Below are positions 1 to 11,949 of a stretch of 64,000 bases of DNA, one piece after another (within the stretch, counting starts at the first letter, position 1; each line of letters begins with the position of its first letter). The stretch spans positions 124,001-188,000 of the forward strand of contig JAQOOI010000063.1 of NCBI GenBank assembly GCA_028554645.1, written 5' to 3'. The position numbers and the translations under genes were made by a program. Under the pieces are notes generated by a model, which worked only from the letters and a program-made list of their open reading frames with translations, searched no databases and was not told the origin of the DNA. The DNA is from Omphalotus guepiniiformis. Taxonomy: Eukaryota; Basidiomycota; Agaricomycetes; Agaricales; Omphalotaceae.

Positions 1-946
1 ATCCGGGAAAATGGTCACGTCGGTGAAGTCTGTGGTATCTTCTGCGTTAAGGACATCGAACGTTCCTCAACTGCTTGATGATGTTGAAAGACGACTTCAG
101 CTGTTGACAAAAAACATCGAATGTTTACCAATTCAGACGGGCACTTCTGACAGTCTTCCAAGAGCAAGTGTTACCCAAGTATATGTAAGTCGCCTTGAAT
201 CTTCTCAAGTCGACGGTCTTGCTTAACTCGGTCTTAAACGCAGGAAATCCATGGCAAGATTGATAGCATTCGACCTGTTCTCATGCGGCTTACAGACCTC
301 TTTGACGTGAGAATCTCCTATCGACTCCTCAAAATACTCGAGCTGACGCGTTCACGTAGGCGCTTCCGCCATTTGACCAACCACTGGATGCAGATTATAT
401 ACTCGACAAACTGTATAACATCGTGAATTCCCTGCTCGCTTTCCTCCAGTGCATCACAGACAAGAAACCCGTGCTTGAAGGTAAGCTCAAATGTGTCTCT
501 TGGTAGGAACCAGCCTGACATTGATCTTGAAGTCATCTATGGCGTACGGTCGAGAACAGCACAAGATCTTCAGAGACTCGAGATGAGATTTGATGATTTA
601 TTCGACGCGATATATGACAAGCTAGTGAGTCCTGACCAACAGTGTTATGACTTTTTCTGACTTCCTTGCTCGTCAGCCTCTTCAAGATCACCCCGAGCTT
701 GTACCGCTCGAGAATGCCGCAGTCAACGGCTTCGACAGTGTCATTAGCGATTGGCAGGCTCCGCTGCGTGTGTCCAGTGTTGACTCGATGAGTCAGAAGA
801 GCACTCAGTCAGGTCAGCATGGCCTTGATGCTAGCACACAGCCGGTTTGGGAGCTGTCTTCGTTCTCTGGTGGGAAATTTTTGGACGATAGAGAACCAAG
901 ATTTAAGATATTACTTCGACTTTTACACTTTACTTTTGCTCGATGA
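1..946 (+). CDS. Unknown protein, 5'-truncated by window edge
   Basis: I do not recognise this gene. A chain of short exons is open on the plus strand: about 11-183, 244-307, 360-480, roughly 505-626 and 677-946, separated by introns with GT and AG ends (for example GTAAGT at 184 and CGCAG before 244). The exons give a helical, leucine-rich protein (heptad-like stretch around LLDDVERRLQLLTKNI), then a Ser-rich C-terminus ending at a TGA at 944-946. The frame join at the third/fourth exon (480-505) does not resolve cleanly by eye. The upstream part lies outside the window, so the start is unknown. Function cannot be inferred. Confidence 0.5.
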
Positions 947-1472
947 GCAGTTTCTGGACTGTGACTGGACTCTGATTTTTTGGATTCTACTTTATATTTT
1001 ATACTTTACACTCAGCGGTAAAGATTTATCATAATATTTATCCAATATTATATATGTTTATAATGCACCAGATATACTACACATAGTATTACTCCCGCAC
1101 GAATCTCTTTGAAAGAGAAATCCCGAGGGAAAGCTTCTATGTTTATTGACGTAGGATAGGATAGGCGTATTCCTGTGTAGTAACATGGTCTCATACTCAC
1201 TTCATGGCTCAGAGGCAGGTTTCCTTGAAGGACCACTTTGAGGATGGCCCCTAAGTGAGTTGTACATAATCATGCAGGCTACAGGCGCGTGTACCGGCGG
1301 CAGTTTCGAGCGCTTGAGCGCTTAACGCAAACTCGTGTATTGATCCACACACCTAAGTACTGCTTTTACTTTTCGTCGTCTGCCACCTCAGAACGTTTCT
1401 CTTGACTGATTATGAGAAACTATATCCTTCTCTTCTCGACGTTCTAGTAATTCATTCCAGACAAGTTTCACT
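947..1472. other. Intergenic, no gene seen
   Basis: AT-rich spacer between the stop of the first gene and the ATG of the HVA22-type gene. It should contain the terminator of the former and the promoter of the latter, but I see no distinct element. Short reading frames here are not supported by splice signals or composition. Confidence 0.5.
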
Positions 1473-3914
1473 ATGCCTCTTTTTGTACCCCTTCTCAAGC
1501 TTTTTATGCTGTTTCTGAACGTTTGGGACACCTTCAAGACTCTCAAGCCACCGCCGGTCAAGTATCGAAATGGTCAGACAGAAGGTCCGAGTGCGAGAGC
1601 TGTGTCTCAGAGAAAGCGCGATTTGAAAGGTTGCCTAGCTGTTTGGATCGTTTGGGTACGACGTTTCGTCGTCGTTCGTGTTCGTGCTCGTGCTGATGCC
1701 TTGCTTGCTTGTAGTGTTGCTTTTCAGTATATGAAAGACATGTAGAACCCATTGTGTCTATTTTCATACCATTTTATGACGAGTTCAAGGGTCTTGTGGT
1801 GTTGTTTCTTATACTCACTAGAGCACGAGTACGCCTCGCAATTTCTATCCTAATATCTGTATTAATCCTGTCTTCCAGGGCGCGGAACCTATCTTCTTGC
1901 ATATCCTAAGACCTCTTCTCAAGCCATACACCAAAACTCTTGATGGGTCTCTTGAACTAATTCGCCTGATGGGCGACATCTTGTTTGCATTGGTCGTTCT
2001 CCCACTGAAGATCGCATTACCCTGGCTCAGGGCATACATCCCTTATTTCCACAACTTTAACACTCATTCATCTGCTACCTCGGTGACTCTACCAAATCCA
2101 TGGGATGCACCAGCCAACCGGGCCGTCGAACTAGACCAAACATTCGAACCCCAGCTAACTGGTGACACGGCAGTTCGATATGATTTACCCTCGCAAGAAG
2201 AGCGCGACGCTGATATGGAGTGGCGGCGCTATCCTGAACTGCCCTCGGCCTACCCGCCCACACCTCTTGCCACCTCGGTTCGTCTACCAAAGCCGAATCA
2301 AAACATGGCCCCGAATCATGCGATATGGAACCCGCCTGTACTGGAAGAGGAGGAAGAAGAGGAAGAGTACAACGAGGGTTTACAGCAGGATTTTCACGCG
2401 CGTCGCTCTTGCCACCCCGTGAGCCTTTAGACCCAGGCTTCGGTATTCGGGGCTTGAGCGACGATGACGCTACGAGGGGCAAGGAAATTATTAACGTGCA
2501 TCACTTTTCTGGATTCGCGGTGAATGCGTCTAGCGGAGGAGACGATATGGATATTGATGAGGGTGACAATGTTGATTCATCTTCGGACGACGATGATTAC
2601 CAAGATGATGATGGTGATGATGAAGAGGACGACTTCAATGTCACTCTTCGGACACCTAAAGCACCACTTCCTCTTCACCCCTCTGCTTCTGTGGATATGA
2701 GATCAACTATCCGTGCACGAGCTAGTGCTCGGTCGATATTCGCAGACATGGAACGTCAGAGACAGGAAGTGGTATCAATTTCTTTGGCATTGGAGTCTCC
2801 TACCTTATCGACTCGTACAACCAGCCAACAATCTACTTCTACTCGACTCACGACCAATGACGCCGGGTCATCTCTGCGAACTCCTCTGGCTGGAAACTCA
2901 GCCTCGTCATCCTCAGACTCATTAGCCTTCTCCATCTCATCCGGGGATATCGCATCTCGCTCGGAATCCGAGCCTGAGCGACGGAAGGACGGATTTCTCA
3001 AGGACTTGGCCGAAGTAGATAAAGAGACGAAGAGTGATTCGTCGTCCTCTATCCCGATCAACCAGCGCGGTCGAAAGAGATCTCATAGTCGAAGCTTTTC
3101 ACCCGAGAGGGTTTCATCGTTGAAAACTCGATCATCCCTTGTAGCGAGGACGCAATCTTCCACTCGCAGTCAAGGACCAGCCACCTCGGCGCCGAAAGCA
3201 GCTTCTAGTTCCAGGAGCAGAAACAGAACGCCCGCAGCTTCTGGTTCTGATCATGGTCCCCTTCAGCTGTTGTCTTCAGCTTCGACCTCGGCAGCAGAGT
3301 CTCAAGACGAGCAGTCGGAGTCAGAACAGAGCATTGGCTCAGAGGTCGACTCTGTGATTGAAAGTGGCCAAAGCGAAACTGATTATAGAAGAAGTTCTAG
3401 GAAGAAAGCACAGGTGATACGTGCGCAGCAAGTACCTCAGACTAGAAAGAGGCGGAAAGTCGTCGAAGCTGGTGTCAGTGCCGAACCGACTCCTCGTGCC
3501 TCGCGGGTTATCAAACGACCAGCGCTACCTTCGGCTCCAGCCCACAAGGACTCGTCGATACAATCACAATCGAGTAGACCCACGCATCGGAGCAGTGTCC
3601 CAGTCAGTGCTGAAGGTGCCAGTGTCGCTGAAGGTTCAACAGGCACCCACTCAGGCAAAGACAAAGGCAAAGGCAAAGCTATAGCTCTCGTCAGCCGAGT
3701 TCCTCTTCGAAAGAAAGGCGAGCGTCCTGCTCTAAAGGGCGCTGCTACAAGGCGCTCTTCGCCTCGCATACGTCCTGGTGAATCAGTGGCTGGTTCTGCC
3801 TCTGGTCCTGGGACGCAGAATGCCTTTCCCTCTAGTGCTCCTGAATCTTCTGCCTCTGATGCACCTTCCGTATTTCCGCTGCATGTAGCAAGAGCAAGGA
3901 GAAACAGAGTGTAG
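1473..3914 (+). CDS. TB2/DP1/HVA22-family membrane protein with long disordered tail
   Basis: Proteins of this family (REEP, Yop1, HVA22) shape ER tubules through paired membrane hairpins. Proposed exons: 1473-1655, 1715-1828, 1879-2418 and 2484-3914, giving about 755 aa. The family signature is in the first 120 residues: a YRNGQ-like entry, DLKGCLAVWIVW, then IVSIFIPFYDEFKGLVVLFL and a further hydrophobic segment LILLALVVLPLKIALP-like near residue 150. After residue about 230 the protein is acidic, then Ser/Arg-rich and disordered to the end (RSSRKKAQVIRAQ, many RS/SP pairs), far longer than Yop1 (about 180 aa). The last intron (2419-2483, ending AAG) is chosen because it joins the two frames; an alternative join is possible. 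The basic tail could bind microtubules or nucleic acid; that is inference. Confidence 0.8.
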
Positions 3915-5415
3915 GGATTAGAGTTGGTCTGTGTCTCGGTGGATAAGTTCGATGAGATTTGATTCTGAAGTTATTCCTATCATGGAGGGAATGCTTCACC
4001 GTCGGTATAATTATTCGATGAGAGGTTCTGAATTCATCCCATCACGGTATCACGGAGGGACCACTACGCCGCCGGTATACCTCTGAAACTTCGGCTTTGG
4101 TGCTTTCTCGAACTGAATTTCTCCATAGTTCATTGTATCTCTCCTCACAGCCTATTTGCACATGATCGTATCTATATCCTTTGATTCCGTCGCAATAGAC
4201 CATTGTATATATCACGCATATATTCTCCGTTTATACTATTCAAATCGAACGAAGAGCTCCGAAGACTTCTGCTGCGACTTTCGAGCCCGGTCACGTAGTG
4301 CCGTACCGACCTTGGGCGAGGAGACCTGGCGTACCTTGTATGCAGTGTGGTTTACAGCCATTAGCTTGGGCCTCGACAGTGTGCCTTTATGACACTCGAA
4401 GACTTCGGTCAAAAAATAGCCCATTGCTGACTGAAATCAAAGATTGGTAGTGTTACTCCCGCTACACCGCGTCATTGTTCTAAAGCTGGTCCTTCCAGAA
4501 CTTTGCGAGTGAATTCGCGATCACCAAGAAATGAAGAAATGTTGTACAGCCACCTACTCAATGAAAACTCTGTACGTCATCTATATTACACGGATCGTGC
4601 GCCACACTTCATTTCTCTACGCATTTATGCTCTCCGCCAGTCTCCGCCAGATTCTAACGATTGAGTTTGGGACGCCACTGTCACCAGAGATATGGCGCGC
4701 CTGTGCCATATAAGTCACTGGCAGTAATCAGCTAGTAATCCTTTGATAAGGAATAAACATACGAAAAAGGTTTCACGAACCTGGCGGAGAAGCTCGGAGA
4801 AGTTGCTGAGCAGGAAACGTGCCATTTTCAAATACTACATATAGGAATAGTGGAGTTGAAAAAGCTTCGCCGTTGTTCCAGTAACAAGTACATCAGCTCT
4901 GAGTTCAAAAAGAGATCGATGTTGAATCGATGAGCGCGCGCTTGAACGTTTGGTGTTCCGACACGCTGCACGTGTTATCTTTCCCTATTTGGAAACGCAG
5001 AGGATTGTGTGGCGCACTCGAGCAGATTTTTGGTGTAACTCTTACGGACCGCACACTGCCTCACGTCTCACAGAATCTTCTTATATATGTTATCTTTAGC
5101 ATCATTCCATCTGTCCTTGTGACCTTTCCATCTTGACCTCCCCTGCTGAGCATTTGCTAATCGCCAACAGCTTTTGTTTCCGAGTCCGTCAGGGCATAAC
5201 CAGTACAAGTTAACTTATAACATGAGGCCAACACGAGGGTTTTTGATATAAGTATGTGTTATGACTCGGACCCCCCTTCATTTAGTTCGATATCTTACTT
5301 CCTCGTCTTCGCACCTCCGTAAAATTGACTTTCATTATCAGTGTTCCTGTTCATGAACCTAAACAAAGACGCAGAGGAAGGTGACTTAGCAAAAGCAACC
5401 CCTCAATGACGAAAG
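3915..5415. other. Intergenic, 1.5 kb
   Basis: No reading frame here has splice support or recognisable protein content. It holds a two-copy imperfect repeat (3948-4079, listed separately) just after the HVA22-type gene, and probably the 5' leader and first small exon(s) of the next gene near 5350-5415. Confidence 0.5.
3948..4079 (+). repeat. Two-copy imperfect tandem repeat (~62-66 bp units)
   Basis: Two adjacent units, about 3948-4009 and 4014-4079, both start TTCGATGAGA and end CGGTATA, with a shared CGGAGGGA-like core. They lie in the 3' flank of the HVA22-type gene. Function unknown. Confidence 0.6.
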
Positions 5416-7086
5416 AAAGGTGGACCTAGGCGAGCTCCACGAAGGCTGCAGCATTTCGAAGAAATGGTATTCAGTCGTTTCTGATCACAAACGAGCTTCT
5501 TTCTTAATACAGCTTTTACTAGTTGCACGGTTGGAAATATCGACCTGCAGAAGGTGGACAGTTTCAACCAGCTACAGAGGCGTCCGAAGGGTTCGAAGAC
5601 GAGCTCGATTTCCGAATTGCTATGGAGGATCTTGACTCGGAAAGGGCCGATGATCCTCCCGGGACCCACTCCGACAACGGAGATCCAACACTTCCTCATG
5701 CACCCAATCTTCGATCTCCGTCACCGAGATGGAAACCTCTGGACAATTCGTCTCGTATCCCATCCCACGAATTACTCTTGGACTTCTCAGTGCCCAATAT
5801 TCCAGTCCAGCAACCGTCCATCATGCTCGGACACACGACCTCTCCACCGTCAGAGATTGATCCTATCAATATTAGTCACGTTGCTAGACTTGAAGTACCA
5901 TCTAGTACTCATGGACGCCGTGCCCTGCCCCGCACCAGCAGTGTACCACAGTCTCGGTACAGAGGCAACTTTCCTCGTTCCACAAGTCTTCCAGCGTTCA
6001 CTATAGGTGATAGTCAAGGTCAATACGACATGAGGTCAATGAATTCTCATGTAAGACTCTTGCCTAAATCCGTCTTTAGCACTATCTGACTCTTCCCAGT
6101 CTCGGTTCTGGATACCTGATCATTCCACCAGTGACAGGTTCAGTACTTTGAGCGACGAATACGCTCCACCCATGCAGCACTCATGGGACAGTGCGGGAGC
6201 TTCGTATTTGACTGTCCCACCAAGCAGTCCTTTCTCTAGATTCGGCGAATATGCGGGTAGCCCCAGTTTCAGCTCGCCAAGCTCTGTATTCACAGCTTTG
6301 TCCGATCCTGGCATGTCTGTAGCCAATAAATCGCCTCTGCAGGGTAACACTACTCATCCTGTTGTGAACGACCTGAGTCGCATGGGGGAAGGATCGGTGC
6401 AACGTTCGCCCTGTATCACCTTGTCAGCACCGAGTGAAAATAATAGCGACAGACTATCTCCCTTGCATAGCGTGACTTATCTTCCGCCGTTTGAACCTGC
6501 TCCGCCTTCCCACAACAACAACAACTATCCATCCTCGTCTTCAGCAGTCCACCAATATCAAGGGATAGAGTTCCCAGCCGGGAACTCGCTTGCTCCCATA
6601 TCCGAGATTGCGGCTTATGCTCCAACATCTTTGCCCACTACTCATGGCCCTATATCCTCACCCTCCAATGACGTAGTGCAATGGGCAAACGCAGTAGCAG
6701 TCCAACATCCAAGACAGAATTCTTCTGCCATATACCCTTTCGACTGCTGTTATCCCACAAATTCCTTTCCAGAGAGATCCGGAGGCGGAGGCTCAGTCGG
6801 CGAGTTCACATTCGCATCAAGCGCTCCTGCCTCTGCAGATTTCGCGTTATTATATGATGATACCTCGCCGATGCCAGTAAACGACTTACTACTGGATTCC
6901 CAAAGTGATTCGCTTGGGAATGAGTTTACGACTCTTGACACCGGCAAAGCGGATAATGAGATGTTTTCGTTGGAAGATCTTACCGTACGATGGGACATCA
7001 ATGGAACCAATGAGTTCCAATCGCCCTACCACGACCAAGACCAAGAATATGTTCATTTTCCTTATCCTCAGACTAGGTACTCGTAG
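5416..7086 (+). CDS. Unknown Ser/Pro-rich, probably nuclear protein
   Basis: I do not recognise this gene. Supported exons are about 5416-5466, 5523-6050 and 6100-7086 (introns GTATTC..CTAG and GTAAGA..CCAG), about 520 aa. The first listed exon is basic (KKGGPRRAPRR); an in-frame stop at 5407-5409 shows that the true start must be in another upstream exon that I could not fix. The rest is low-complexity, rich in Ser, Pro, Asn and acidic residues, with clusters such as FSSPSS and FEPAPPSHNNN, ending HFPYPQTRYS. Composition resembles fungal transcription factor activation regions, but no DNA-binding domain is visible. Confidence 0.55.
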
Positions 7087-7293
7087 CAAGAAGAGGTCTT
7101 ATTTGCATCTTCAAAACGGTTGTTAGCGTATTCCACATTAATTGTAGCATTTCTGCATTTCCTACCTTTGAATAATACTACTATGCTTGCAAAGGTCAAA
7201 AAGACATGAGATCAAGAGTCGGACGAGAACGGGCCGGAAATCTGCTCCCTCAAACCAAATAACCGTAAATAACATCCTCAACCTACTATCACC

Positions 7294-7738
7294 ATGCCTG
7301 TTCCCTGGGAGGCTCTTCTTCCATTCGGTAGCTCTTTCTGCAAGATATCAGTGCATGCTGAGTGCTAACAGAATCACTTTTCATAGGTCTTGTCACCGTA
7401 ATGTTCGGAATTAGTGGAACTCTGCTGAACATTACCACGAGGGCACAGAATCAGGGCAAGGTAACACTTCCTCAAGGCTTTTCCTCCTCAGAATTCGAAT
7501 TTTCTGACCTTTGGTACTTATGATATCCAGCCCATTCGATACAACATTGATAATTGGGATGAGATGATGATGAGGAGGGACGAACAGCTGACAGGGCATA
7601 AGCGTGGGCAAAGAGTGCGTTTCCAAGTCTCGCTCGCTCGCCCAAATAATTTCGCTGAATAATCCCTCATAGGACGACCCAACTCCGCCTCCAGGATTCG
7701 ACACGAGTAGTGTATGGTTCACACAACAAACGAGATAA
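7294..7738 (+). CDS. NDUFA1: Complex I subunit NDUFA1 (MWFE type)
   Basis: Accessory subunit of mitochondrial NADH:ubiquinone oxidoreductase, a single-pass inner-membrane protein needed for assembly of the membrane arm. Exons 7294-7327, 7387-7460, 7531-7614 and 7673-7738 join in frame to an 85-aa protein, the normal size for the family. It begins MPVPWEALLPFGLVTVMFG: a short matrix-free N-terminus and a single hydrophobic segment (residues about 9-30). It then shows the conserved charged part PIRYNIDNWDEMMMRRDEQ and ends VWFTQQTR, as in fungal homologues. All introns are 50-70 nt with GT..AG ends. It lies convergent to the lipoate ligase gene and near two other complex I genes. Confidence 0.92.
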
Positions 7739-8195
7739 TATAGATGTTGCTTTCGCGATTTGATACCCTTCTGTTCAAGTTCAAATAAGCAGCTGTATCT
7801 TGTCACCGTCACTTGACATTATCTATCCTCGAGGCTCTACCCAAAATTAGGATCCTCTCGAGGCTTATACCTCTCTGGAAGCTTGCAACAAATAATTCTC
7901 CTGCCAGCTCCGACCTTGATCACGTGACCCGTGGTATTCTTGCAATCTTCTCCGTGGCGCACATACATTTGCAGACCTACGAAAGGGTGCAATTCTTCCT
8001 CAGCCTCGGCGGTTTTACGGGTATTTCCCTATGCACAGAATGCTATGCTTTGGCACCCACTCAACACAGCCAGTGTAAACGAAAGATCAGAATAACTCAG
8101 GGACGTATGAAGGGTACGGGCCATGCACTTTTCTCCCTCGTTACTACCAAGAATATAGCTCCGTGCTTTTGCACTTGCGTAAACCACGGAGTATA
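7739..8195. other. Convergent intergenic region
   Basis: Shared 3' region of NDUFA1 (plus) and the lipoate ligase gene (minus). No gene supported; terminators expected for both. Confidence 0.5.
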
Positions 8196-9903
8196 TCAAG
8201 TACCCATGACACTCCGCACCCAATGGGCAATATCTAGCACAGCACTGGGTACGCTAGAAACCAAAGAACCTAGATCCTCCTCTTGCACGAAACCGTACCG
8301 TTTTCCCGAAAACAGCTTCTCGAGTTCTTTAATCGAGTGAACTGGTATATTCTGATATAGACTATCAGAAATACGGATATCGCACTCTAGGATGATGCCG
8401 TGTTTGGATTTAATCTCGACATTCTGAGAGATTTGTGAATGTGAGTCAATTGAAGGATCAGGATCATAAACGAGCCAAAAAAGACTTGTGACTCACAGCA
8501 TTTCCCCAGTCGAATGATTGGCTGACGGTGTAGGTGAATTCCGGTGTTTGACCATATGCCCACTCCCAGCTCTAAGATTACCATATCAGCACTGCACCTC
8601 CGAGGGAATATAAATTAACAAGTGCAGCGCACCGGGAGCTCCGTTATTCCGCGCTGGATATAGTCAAGGTCTTTATACGCATCTTTGGTCACAAGTTGAG
8701 CCTGTATAATTAATTGGGGTATGGGGAGGTCAAGGTCAAGCAATAAGTGCACCCGGAAGCAGTTTTGGTATAAAGAAAATTACAGCACCTCATCTGCTGT
8801 GCCATACTCTTCACGGAACTCACGCACAACGGCATCTAGAAATGTTTCATGGGTGATTTCTGAGCTGAATTGCTGTAGATTGCAGACAGGTGAGCGTACA
8901 GAAGCTACGCCCTTTGTCAACATCGTTTCCTGTGTGTTTTAGTTTTAATTAATCAAAAAGAGTTAATGCGAGAGGATTATCGTAAGGGTTAGGGGAAGCA
9001 TTTCATAAGGGATGGAGCAGATACAACAAAAGAAGTGCAGGGGTTTGAAATGGTCATAGGGACTAACTTTACTAGTACGCAAGAGATCCCCGAGGGTATC
9101 CAATCGCGTCGATATGAGCATAGTTCCATGATGATATGCACGCTTGTTCACAATCTTGTATGCGGATCCAGAGACGTAGATATTCAGAACCAGAAAGTCA
9201 ATACACAACAAACACGACCCCAAGGGGGAAAAAAAAAAAGAAAAAAGACATATCTTTTCCTTTCCAACACAAATATCATTCCGATCATTGACTTCCGCGT
9301 CAATCCCTAGCGAACGAACAGCTCGTAGGATAATTCTTGCAGTTACATGACGATCAAACGAATGTCTAGGTAAATGAATAGAGAAATTGGTATTTCCCAA
9401 GTCCTATATAGTATCTGCGTCAATCCAAATCCAAAATCCAAATAGCTCATCCATTCATGATGGAGAGGGGGGGTTTTGCGACGTACGTGATAAACAGTCC
9501 CTCCACCGCTCCGCCTCCGTATGAACGGGGTACCTTGCCTAGCGCGTAGGGAAGGCAGGTTCACTTCTTTCCAAGGATTTTGATTTCGTCCAATGACAAC
9601 GCATGGGTCATCGCGATATAGGAATAAGAGAGGTTCTTCTGGGGTTTTGTTTCTGAAAAGCCTACGCGGAACGAGTAGTTAATGCGTTTAGCTCGGGGTA
9701 GCAGGATAACTTTGCAGATGGGTCCGCACGAACCAGTCTTCGAATGTTAGGTTAAAGTATGGGTCGGTTGACTGAGAGATGTATATTGAGTGTTTAGGTG
9801 CGGATTGTGCTGTGGGTAGGACTGAAAAGTGGCGATTTAGGTTGAGGACCAAGTTTCGTTGAAGGTGCCGTCTATTGCATCGTAGTAAGCAGGGAGTGAG
9901 CAT
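8196..9903 (-). CDS. Lipoate-protein ligase / lipoyltransferase (LplA/AIM22 family)
   Basis: Transfers lipoic acid to lysines of mitochondrial 2-oxoacid dehydrogenase E2 subunits and GCV H-protein. Exons in coding order: 9734-9903, 9487-9661, 9068-9403, 8789-8929, 8633-8701, 8497-8571 and 8196-8423; 397 aa. The N-terminus is basic and Arg/Leu-rich (mitochondrial leader-like). Family motifs: [13 protein letters not shown], the lipoate-binding loop [11 protein letters not shown] followed by DLGNTNFS, the catalytic-lysine motif SGSAYK, then [20 protein letters not shown] and YGQTPEFTY. Unusual: between RNDICV and YVSGSAYK there is an extra in-frame hydrophobic stretch of about 26 codons (near 9183-9262), which looks like an intron (starts GT, long pyrimidine run) but has no AG near its 3' end. 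Yeast AIM22 is the nearest named relative. Confidence 0.92.
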
Positions 9904-10237
9904 GAGAATTCGGATTCAACGTGAAGAACGCGTCTTCTTTCGCTACATAACCCGAATTACACTAGATACTTTTATATTTCGTGGCTACCCCTCACAATGC
10001 GGCGAAGCAATCAGATTTCGTGGAATAATAACTTTTAGAGACTCAGCAACGAATCATTGAACAACTCATGTACACTCAAGGAAGACGCGAAATCTCACAA
10101 ACAGCCTCACGGGGCACCCTCAAAAACAGAAGACGCAAAGGTCCAAAAGGAAGGTAGAAATCAATTAAATTATACACCATCTAGAATCCTAGAAGAAGGC
10201 AATATCTTCCAGGTTCCCTGAATCCTTCCTTCCTCCC
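9904..10237. other. Intergenic between lipoate ligase and NDUFA8
   Basis: Promoter side of the lipoate ligase gene and 3' side of NDUFA8 (both minus). Nothing else seen. Confidence 0.5.
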
Positions 10238-11032
10238 TCACTTCTGAATAGCCTTGAATACCGGATTCTCAACCTCATGTATCGGTTTTTTGCCTTCGGG
10301 TGTACCAGGGATAGTCTTCGTCAAACCCTGCGAAAACAAAAACAGGAACAGAAACAGCGAAACAGCAGTGTTAGGAAGTGTAGTATCGTAATGAGATGGG
10401 GAAACGCACGAGTTTCTCGAACATGCAAGCGTTTAGTGTTCGTTCGGGTTTGCGGCATGGGTAGTATTCCTGAACGACGAGAGGGGTTGAAGGTATAGTT
10501 CGTCAGATAGATGAATTGAGAGGAGGAAGGAATTATGGCAGATAGCGAGGTAGACGGACGGACGAGACGAACCTGGTTGTTCCGTTCCAGACAATTCCAA
10601 TGCTCCTGGAACTGCGAAAGACAATTCTCTCTCATCTTCGCGATCCTGTGTGTGTCTCTAACATCAACAAGCAGCTCGGGGTTCACAGGAATAAGAGAGT
10701 TACGCACAGCTCAGTCGCACACCTCGTCACTCTTCTTCCTTCCTTCAAGCAATGTCCAGGGTCCCGATCCTCCGCCTTGCAAAGCATAAAATCCTCTAAC
10801 ACCCAGTACAAAACAAACAAACAAACAATTCATCTATCATCAACTCCAGTGTACCAGAAATACCAATCCACTCACCATTATATTCTTTGCAGTACGCCCC
10901 AATGAAGAACGCAGCACTCTTCAGCGGTGCGCTCGAAACACCCAATTCTGCGACTTTAGGTATATCATCCGGTAATGGTGTTGGGTCGACATATGCTCTT
11001 GTCTTCACCGAACCCTGTTGAAACGAGCTCAT
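10238..11032 (-). CDS. NDUFA8: Complex I subunit NDUFA8 (twin CX9C)
   Basis: Intermembrane-space accessory subunit of mitochondrial complex I, imported and oxidised by the Mia40 route. Coding-order exons: 10876-11032, 10708-10795, 10573-10645, 10410-10469 and 10238-10327; 155 aa. Visible Cys motifs: the AFFIGAYCKEYN and DFMLCKAEDRDPGHC part with CLKEGRRVTRC, followed by MRENCLSQFQEHWNCLERN and CRKPERTLNACMFEKLGL, then TKTIPGTPEGKKPIHEVENP at the C-terminus. These form the double CHCH arrangement typical of the family, and the length matches. All four introns have GT..AG ends. No cleavable leader is expected or seen. The gene is divergent from the small gene starting at 11206. Confidence 0.93.
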
Positions 11033-11205
11033 CGTTGAGTTAGAGTTACGGTGGTTTGGGACGTTCGGATATAGCCGTAAGAGACCGAAGTGTACGAGTT
11101 TGAGCGGAGCTTGAAATCTTAATTACCAATGAATTCAGGTCTATTGTGTTGTATTCTCTTCTCTTCTCTTCACTATCCACCTTCCTTCGTTGTTTGCTAC
11201 ACGCG

Positions 11206-11833
11206 ATGGTGAGCAAGATATTACACTCTCTCGAAGGAACATGCGTTAAACCAAATTCATAGCCCCCAAATTACGCGAAACCTGCACCAAAGATCTACCA
11301 AATACTACTCAGAACGCACAAACTCACGATTTTCTTCACTCTGCCACCAACGACCACAATCGCGTCTTTGAAGGAAGAAGCCTTATCTGCTCTCACTTCT
11401 GACGTGAATCAAGTAGAAGGTGTACCAAAAGTGACCACTACAGACGATTTCGAATTATGTCAAGTCGCGAAAGGAAGAGACAGAGCAGGAGAATACGAAG
11501 TTTTGGATACAACGAAAAACATCAAAGACGCTCGTTTAACAAATTGGGAGATACTGTATATACAGTTTCGTGATTCTTCTGGTAAGCTCTTTATTCCTCG
11601 CAAAATCCCAACTTGTTTCTGTCCCCCCCTCCTTATGCCACCAAAAACGTGAATATAACACCCATTATCATTTTTTTTCTGTGGTTGCCTTCCCCGTAGG
11701 CGATTTAATGCCCGTAACCGCCACCGATCCGCCTATGGATGATGAAGATGATGAGCAGCCGCAGCCGCCTCCGTCTGATTCTATAGAAATGGCTACAAGA
11801 AAAGGCAAGCGGAAGGCAACTGAGATGGCATAA
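11206..11833 (+). CDS. Small conserved-looking protein, possible ubiquitin-like fold
   Basis: Exons 11206-11208, 11263-11581 and 11700-11833 give 151 aa. The first coding exon is only the ATG: GTGAGC follows it directly, and the next exon opens PPNYAKPAPKIYQILLRTHK in frame. Residues about 15-110 alternate beta-like and helical segments (LLRTHKLTIFFTLPPTTTIA, then SLKEEALSALTSDV), as expected of a ubiquitin-like beta-grasp domain; this is inference from pattern only. The C-terminus is acidic then basic (MDDEDDEQPQPPP, RKGKRKATEMA), suggesting a nuclear protein. It is divergent from NDUFA8, about 170 bp apart, so they probably share a promoter region. No function assigned. Confidence 0.72.
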
Positions 11834-11949
11834 ACGACAAGCGACTGGAAGTAGATGATTAAAAGCTAGCCTTACATTAAAGCTCCCCCATCCCAAATCT
11901 TGTAAATGTAAACGATGAGCAGGGATTTTTTTTTCTTCGGTGTTATGAA

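Noticed and set aside
5353..5409. First exon of the Ser/Pro-rich gene starting ATG 5353
   Set aside because: The only GT donor (after GAGGAAG) joins out of frame to the next exon; phase mismatch.
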